From the NCBI GenBank assembly GCA_900541395.1, contig UQJT01000035.1, positions 1 through 29,606 of the forward strand: a DNA stretch of 29,606 bases, given 5' to 3'. The notes beneath the pieces are model-generated. The model was not told where the DNA came from, searched no databases, and saw only the letters and a program-made list of their open reading frames with translations. Of this stretch, positions 25,707 through 29,606 are shown in pieces. The translations under genes were made by a program, and so were the position numbers. Each line of letters begins with the position of its first letter. Positions within the stretch are counted from its first letter, which is position 1. The stretch is from an uncultured Desulfovibrio sp. (GTDB taxonomy: Bacteria; Desulfobacterota; Desulfovibrionia; Desulfovibrionales; Desulfovibrionaceae).

Positions 25707-25982
25707 ATGGCTATGACCCTCTATGTGGGCAACCTTCCCTTTTCCGCCGACCAGGAAAGCGTTCAGGACCTTTTTGCCGCCTACGGCGACGTGCTGTCCG
25801 TCAAACTGATGTCCGATCGTGAAACCGGCCGCCCCCGCGGCTTCGGCTTTGTGGAAATGGAAGACGACGGCGCCCGCGCCGCCATGGCGGCCCTTAACGG
25901 CAATTCCTTTCAGGGCCGCCCCCTGCGCGTGAACGAAGCCGAGCAGCGTCAGCCGCGCGCTCCCCGTCGCGCCGCCTGGTAA
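25707..25982 (+). CDS. Small RNA-binding protein with one RRM
   Basis: 91-residue protein consisting of a single RNA-recognition motif plus a short basic tail (RQPRAPRRAAW). RNP2 is LYVGNLPF (residues 5-12) and RNP1 is RGFGFVEM (44-51), with the aromatic residues that stack on RNA in place. Small bacterial RRM proteins of this type, best known in cyanobacteria and many Proteobacteria, bind single-stranded RNA and are often cold-induced. I chose ATG 25707 because it follows GTGGAG and starts next to the first beta strand; a longer frame opens at 25623 but would cover the leader hairpin. The gene stands alone with its own terminator. Confidence 0.9.
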   Translation: MAMTLYVGNLPFSADQESVQDLFAAYGDVLSVKLMSDRETGRPRGFGFVEMEDDGARAAMAALNGNSFQGRPLRVNEAEQRQPRAPRRAAW

Positions 25983-26000
25983 GCGATTTCGCCCACGGCG

Positions 26001-26036
26001 AAAGGCCGCGCCTCGTATGAGGCGCGGCCTTTTTTA
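26001..26036. terminator. Bidirectional terminator between RRM gene and lptG
   Basis: AAAGGCCGCGCCTC pairs perfectly with GAGGCGCGGCCTTT around GTAT, with six T in a row ending the 3' side and A on the other. A second small stem TTTCGCC-CAC-GGCGAAA (25987-26003) overlaps its left side. Confidence 0.92.
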
Positions 26037-26066
26037 TGGAAGAAAAAAGCCCCTGCACCGGGATTC

Positions 26067-26095
26067 AGAACGCTTTTCAGCAGCAAGCCGCTCTA
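26067..26095. repeat. TAGAGC-type palindrome at the end of lptG
   Basis: On minus the lptG stop reads into TAGAGCGGCTTGCTGCTGAA and closes with AAGCGTTCT, an imperfect hairpin. It resembles the edge of the dispersed repeats (TAGAGC start, AAGC..TTCT end) but lacks their inner sequence. Confidence 0.45.
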
Positions 26096-27160
26096 ACGAT
26101 GGATGCCCGCCAGGCGCAGACGCAACGAGGCCAGGATCAGCAACAGCGCGTCCGGCCCCCAGGCGGCCAGCATAGGCGGCAACAGCCCGCGCTGCCCCAT
26201 GGATTCGCCGAACAAGGTCAGAGCGTAGGTGACGAAAATGACGGCCATAGACAGGGCCACGGCCAGGTAGACGTTGTCCCGCCAAGACACGATGGCCGCG
26301 GCCAGCACGGCCATGACCATAAGCGAGGCGGCGTAGGCCAGTTTGCCGTGCCAGGCCGTGAGCAGGGCCTCCACGTTGGAGCCCGCGCCCCGCAGTTTGC
26401 CGATGGCCTCGCCCAGCAGCCACAAGGGAAGTTGCTGGGGATTGTCCTGGCCGGACACGAAAAATACGGACGCCTCCTGTTCCAGCGGCAGCGTCATGTC
26501 TTGCGGGGGTTCGCTCACAAACGTGTCGGGAGAAATGCGCACGGCGTCCCGCACCAACCACGCGCCCGGGTCGGCGTGGAAGCTGGGGCCGCGCACGATG
26601 GAGACGAAACGCAGGCCGTCGTCCGACAGTCGGTAGGCGACGAATCCGGTGCCCTCGCCGTCCTGGCGCAAGGTATCCAGCGACACGATCCACGCCTTGT
26701 CCGTGAACCACACGTTGTCCAACACCCGCATCTCCGCCGTGCGCTTGCGCACCTGTTCGCGCCAGATGCGGTCGGCGTACGCATCGCCCGACGCGCCCAA
26801 AAACTGGGAACAGGCCAGTTGAGCCGCGCCCCAGAACAAACCGCACAGCACCAGGACAAAGGCCACCGAATCGGGCGACACGCCCCCGGCCTGAAGCGCG
26901 GTGGTTTCTCGACTGTGGGCCATAAGGCACAATGTGATCACCGAGGCCAGCAGAAAGACGGCGGGGAGAATCTGGGCGATGATGGACGGCAGGCGGGCGG
27001 CGTAATACTGCACCACCACCCACAAGCCGGTGTCCGCCTCCACAAAGGTGTCCACGCGCTCCACCAGTTCCGTCAGCAGGTACAGCCCCACGCCCACGCC
27101 CAAGGTCAACAGCAGCAACCGGGCATGACTGGAAAAGACGTAGCGGAACAGCAGACTCAC
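26093..27160 (-). CDS. lptG: LPS export permease LptG
   Basis: One of the two inner-membrane subunits of the LptB2FG transporter that extracts lipopolysaccharide and passes it to LptC/LptA. The 355-residue chain starts SLLFRYVFSSHARLLLLTLGVGVGLYLL, has three N-terminal helices, a periplasmic beta-jellyroll region (about residues 115-265) and three C-terminal helices ending near LRLRLAGIHR. The start is GTG 27160, overlapping the lptF stop in GTGA; that overlap and the homologous N-terminus decide the start although GTG is weak. Of the two YjgP/YjgQ-type genes I assign this one as LptG by order. The TAG stop adjoins a palindrome. Confidence 0.87.
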   Translation of the reverse strand: MSLLFRYVFSSHARLLLLTLGVGVGLYLLTELVERVDTFVEADTGLWVVVQYYAARLPSIIAQILPAVFLLASVITLCLMAHSRETTALQAGGVSPDSVAFVLVLCGLFWGAAQLACSQFLGASGDAYADRIWREQVRKRTAEMRVLDNVWFTDKAWIVSLDTLRQDGEGTGFVAYRLSDDGLRFVSIVRGPSFHADPGAWLVRDAVRISPDTFVSEPPQDMTLPLEQEASVFFVSGQDNPQQLPLWLLGEAIGKLRGAGSNVEALLTAWHGKLAYAASLMVMAVLAAAIVSWRDNVYLAVALSMAVIFVTYALTLFGESMGQRGLLPPMLAAWGPDALLLILASLRLRLAGIHR

Positions 27161-28332
27161 GATGCGGCCTCCGCGGCGTCGCCCTTCCCGCGCCGCCGCA
27201 GGCGGCGCAACGGGTCCGGCAGATGGGGCATACGCTCCTGCGCGGCCAGACGCAGACCGTACAGGCCCAAAAACAGGAACAGCGCGTTGGGCACCCATAT
27301 GCCGACCAGCGGGGGCATCTGGCCCGACTCGCCCGTGGTAATCCCCAGAGAAAGCAGGCTGTAATACACAAAGAACAACAGCAGGGCCAGCACCAGGCCG
27401 CTCTGACGGCGCATGCCCTGCACCGAAACGGCGATGGGGATGACAAATACGGTGAGCACCATGCAGGCAATGGGAAACACCCATCGCTTGTGCCGCTCCA
27501 CCACGATTTTATTCGCCAAACGCGCGTCCCGGGCGGCAATGTCCTCCACGGGCAGGGAGATCAGTTCCTTCCAGCTCATTTCCTTGGGCTTGACCGGGCC
27601 GAGGTCCAGGCCGCTGAACATGGTGCTCAGAGACAGGCGCACCACGTATTCGTCAAAGCCCAGCACCGACACCCCTCCGCCCTGCTCCGTGTACATGCGG
27701 CCGTTTTTGAGCAGAAACAGAAGTTCGCCCCGATCGTAGTCGGTGTCCACGTGTCCGTCCGGCGCCAGAATGGTCAGGGTGGCGTCGGGGCGGGAAGCAT
27801 CCTCCACCAGAACATGAGCCAGAGTTCCCGATCCCGGGTCGACCTGACGCGCGAAAAACACCATGCCCGGAATGTCTTTGTTGAACACGCCCGGCTGGAT
27901 GACGATGCGGGCCCGGCTGCTGGCGATATCCAGAATTTCGGTCCGAAAATGTCCCATGCCCCAGGCCAGCCAGTACAGCGACACCCAGACGGCGAAGCCG
28001 GTGCACAGGACCGCGAACGTCAGCGGCGCGGGCAGCATCTGGTACAGGCTGACCCCCCCGGCCTTGAGAGCCACCAGTTCGCGGTCCGTGCTCATGCGTA
28101 AAAAGGTGAGAAACACAGCCAGCATGCAGGCCACGGGGCAGACCATGAGCAGGAAGAAGGGGCACAGATAGCCGAACAGGCGCAGAGTGTCGGACACGCT
28201 CAGTTCCAGGCCCAGAAGCATATCGCGCAACTGGATGGCCCGCCCCATGAGAATAAACAGCAACAGCACGGCCAGGGCCAGGAAAAACACCTTGGCAAGT
28301 TCCACAAAAAGGCGGCGCTGGAGCAGGTTCAT
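27157..28332 (-). CDS. lptF: LPS export permease LptF
   Basis: 391-residue partner of LptG. It starts MNLLQRRLFVELAKVFFLALAVLLLF, has DREL.ALKAGGVSLYQML in the cytoplasmic coupling loop (about residues 85-105), a long periplasmic jellyroll, and three C-terminal helices (RHKRWVFPIACMVLTVFVIPIAV and following). A 25-residue basic Arg/Lys-rich tail ends the protein. ATG 28332 lies three bases after the stop of the small upstream gene and has no strong ribosome site of its own, so it is probably translated by re-initiation. Four overlapping or adjoining genes (28579-29280, 28336-28575, lptF, lptG) form one operon. Confidence 0.88.
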   Translation of the reverse strand: MNLLQRRLFVELAKVFFLALAVLLLFILMGRAIQLRDMLLGLELSVSDTLRLFGYLCPFFLLMVCPVACMLAVFLTFLRMSTDRELVALKAGGVSLYQMLPAPLTFAVLCTGFAVWVSLYWLAWGMGHFRTEILDIASSRARIVIQPGVFNKDIPGMVFFARQVDPGSGTLAHVLVEDASRPDATLTILAPDGHVDTDYDRGELLFLLKNGRMYTEQGGGVSVLGFDEYVVRLSLSTMFSGLDLGPVKPKEMSWKELISLPVEDIAARDARLANKIVVERHKRWVFPIACMVLTVFVIPIAVSVQGMRRQSGLVLALLLFFVYYSLLSLGITTGESGQMPPLVGIWVPNALFLFLGLYGLRLAAQERMPHLPDPLRRLRRRGKGDAAEAAS

Positions 28333-28335
28333 GGA

Positions 28336-28575
28336 TCAGCCGTTCCCCCGGACGTCGGACGCGCCCTCAGGATTGGACGGCCCCGACGCATCGGAAAGGA
28401 CCGTCGCGCGGAACACATGCGCCAGAGCCTCGCCGTCGACCGGGGAAAGATTGAAACGCGCTCCGGCTTCGTCCAGCAGCTTTTCCAGGGGCAGTTCGGG
28501 CCGCTCGCGCCGCCGCTCTTCCAAAAAGGACAGGGCGCGGCGCACCAGCATATCGTGGGTGATGACGGCGTTCAC
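28336..28575 (-). CDS. Small soluble protein of unknown function in the lptFG operon
   Basis: 79 residues, GTG start at 28575 with GGAG from the end of the upstream gene as ribosome site. The sequence is charged and helical (LVRRALSFLEERRRERPELPLEKLLDEAGARFNLSP) and ends in a Ser/Gly/Asn-rich tail. No Cys, no membrane segment, no motif that I recognise. Its tight packing, three bases from each neighbour, shows that it is a real gene translated with its operon partners. A role near LPS export is only suggested by position. Confidence 0.7.
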   Translation of the reverse strand: MNAVITHDMLVRRALSFLEERRRERPELPLEKLLDEAGARFNLSPVDGEALAHVFRATVLSDASGPSNPEGASDVRGNG

Positions 28576-28578
28576 GGT

Positions 28579-29280
28579 TCAGCTCCGGGGACCGGGCAGG
28601 GGCAGAGGTTGCCCCGGTTGGGGCAACAGAGCGCGGCAGCGCGGCGCGTGGCGGCGAAGGGCTTCCACAAAAGCGTCGGGCGTGGCGTCCAGCGCGGGGA
28701 AGGTGCCGTAGTGCATGGGCACGGCCAGTTCCACGCCCAACAGAGCGCAAGCTTTGGCCGCCTGTTCGCCGTTCATGGTGTAGTAGCCGCCCACGGGCAG
28801 CAACGCCGCGTCCAGGGCGAAACGCTCGCCGATAAGGCGCATGTCGCCGAACAGACCGGTATCTCCGGCATGATAGACCGTGGGACCGCCCGGCAGTTCA
28901 AACACAAAACCCACGGGCACGCCGCGTTCGGCCGAATGAAAGGCCTGGGTCATGGTCACGCGCACGCCCCGGATATTCACCGTGCCGTCCACATTCCAGC
29001 CCACCACGCGGGACGGGTCCACGCCCCCCTCCACAAACAGGGGAGCCAATTCGACAATGCAGGCTACCGTGGCGCCCGAGGCCAGGGCCAGAGGCACGGC
29101 CTGACCCAGATGATCGCCGTGATCGTGAGTTACCGCGATGATGTCCGGCCGGGGCACGGTCTTCCAGTCCGGGGCGAGGGGATTGCCTTCAAAAAACGGA
29201 TCCACCAGCACGGAAACGTCGCCGCTTTGCAGGAACATGTTGGAGTGACCGTACCAGGTAAGCGTGGCCGAGGAGGTCAT
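28579..29280 (-). CDS. Metal-dependent hydrolase, UPF0173 family
   Basis: 233-residue metallo-beta-lactamase fold protein of the UPF0173 group. The zinc motif THDHGDHLG is at residues 51-59, further ligands appear in QAFHSAE, YHAGDTGLFGDM and PMHYGTFP. Start ATG 29280 follows AAGGAGA. It is the first gene of the operon leading to lptFG. The family is widespread, and its substrate is not established; related folds hydrolyse phosphodiesters or lactones. Upstream on minus, TTGACA (29417-29422 on plus as TGTCAA) could be the -35 box of the operon promoter, but the -10 is poor. Confidence 0.9.
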   Translation of the reverse strand: MTSSATLTWYGHSNMFLQSGDVSVLVDPFFEGNPLAPDWKTVPRPDIIAVTHDHGDHLGQAVPLALASGATVACIVELAPLFVEGGVDPSRVVGWNVDGTVNIRGVRVTMTQAFHSAERGVPVGFVFELPGGPTVYHAGDTGLFGDMRLIGERFALDAALLPVGGYYTMNGEQAAKACALLGVELAVPMHYGTFPALDATPDAFVEALRRHAPRCRALLPQPGQPLPLPGPRS

Positions 29281-29606
29281 GGCGTCTCCTTAAAAAAAAT
29301 TTTCCATCACAGCCCCTATCCCGCCGACCGGCTCCGCAGCCGACGGACAGGGTCGCGCGGATGGTCCTTCCCTGAAGCAAGGGGTGTTGAAAAGGATTTC
29401 ATCGGCTTTGCCGTTTTGTCAAGTTCGCTTTTGCCCTGAGGGCTGTGTCGAGGCCAGGGACAACAAGGGGCAAGCTGCGGCCCGGCCGGGGTACGCGTGA
29501 GGGGGGGGACGTCTGCGTTTTCCCGCTTTATTCCAGTCCTTCTATAATTATCCCCTGTGCCCTCCGGGCGGGGCAAGCGAGGGGCCTGTTGTGGGAAACC
29601 TGCGGT
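29281..29606. other. Upstream region of the hydrolase-lptFG operon
   Basis: 326 bp with no gene that I can support to the end of the window. It should hold the operon promoter: a perfect TTGACA occurs on minus at 29422-29417, with only a weak -10 behind it. Eight G in a row lie at 29501-29508 and an AT-rich TCTATAATTATC at about 29540-29551. Confidence 0.45.

Overview
The window is a GC-rich stretch (clearly above 60% by eye) from what looks like a sulfate reducer of the Desulfovibrionaceae. The reasons are a tandem pair of Desulfovibrio-type outer-membrane trimeric porins, NfnAB and IorAB ferredoxin enzymes, sigma-54 regulation, a likely HcpR/CRP-type operator, and dispersed TAGAGC-type palindromes between genes. 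The species is not identifiable from this sequence alone.

Layout. 1-6005: the end of the division and cell-wall cluster (murG tail, murC, murB, ftsQ, ftsA, ftsZ), all on plus. 6006-7548: a non-coding stretch with two near-identical hairpins and a repeat, then on minus a 32-residue membrane protein and an mdtJ-mdtI type SMR exporter pair. 8035-11637: nfnA-nfnB (electron-bifurcating transhydrogenase), a ComFB-family protein and a PHP-type histidinol phosphatase. 11638-13550: a repeat-filled spacer, then a ModF-like double ATPase. 14126-16839: iorA and iorB. 16897-18600 (minus): a sigma-54 activator whose reading frame contains 19 CT repeats. 19455-22879: two paralogous porins. 23132-25982: an aldehyde dehydrogenase, an exported protein of unknown function and a small RRM protein with a hairpin leader. 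26093-29280 (minus): UPF0173 hydrolase, small unknown protein, lptF, lptG, packed as one operon.

How it fits together. The most interesting part is the centre. The sigma-54 activator at 16897-18600 is probably phase-variable: losing or gaining one CT unit truncates it before its AAA+ domain. It sits between iorAB and the porins. A GG-N10-GC sigma-54 type promoter is visible before the second porin, and a weaker one before iorA. I infer, but cannot prove, an on/off switch over arylpyruvate metabolism and outer-membrane permeability. The two porins share an almost identical 5' leader and signal peptide and a 13-bp upstream motif in opposite orientations, but their promoters appear different.

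A second layer is the repeat content. A short two-hairpin element (three copies), a longer element with inverted ends (two copies) and isolated palindromes occur between genes, and several genes take their TAG stop from the edge of the palindrome. Finally, about 360 bp in the middle of ftsQ is strikingly AT-rich (about one third GC against about three quarters in the flank) without breaking the reading frame.
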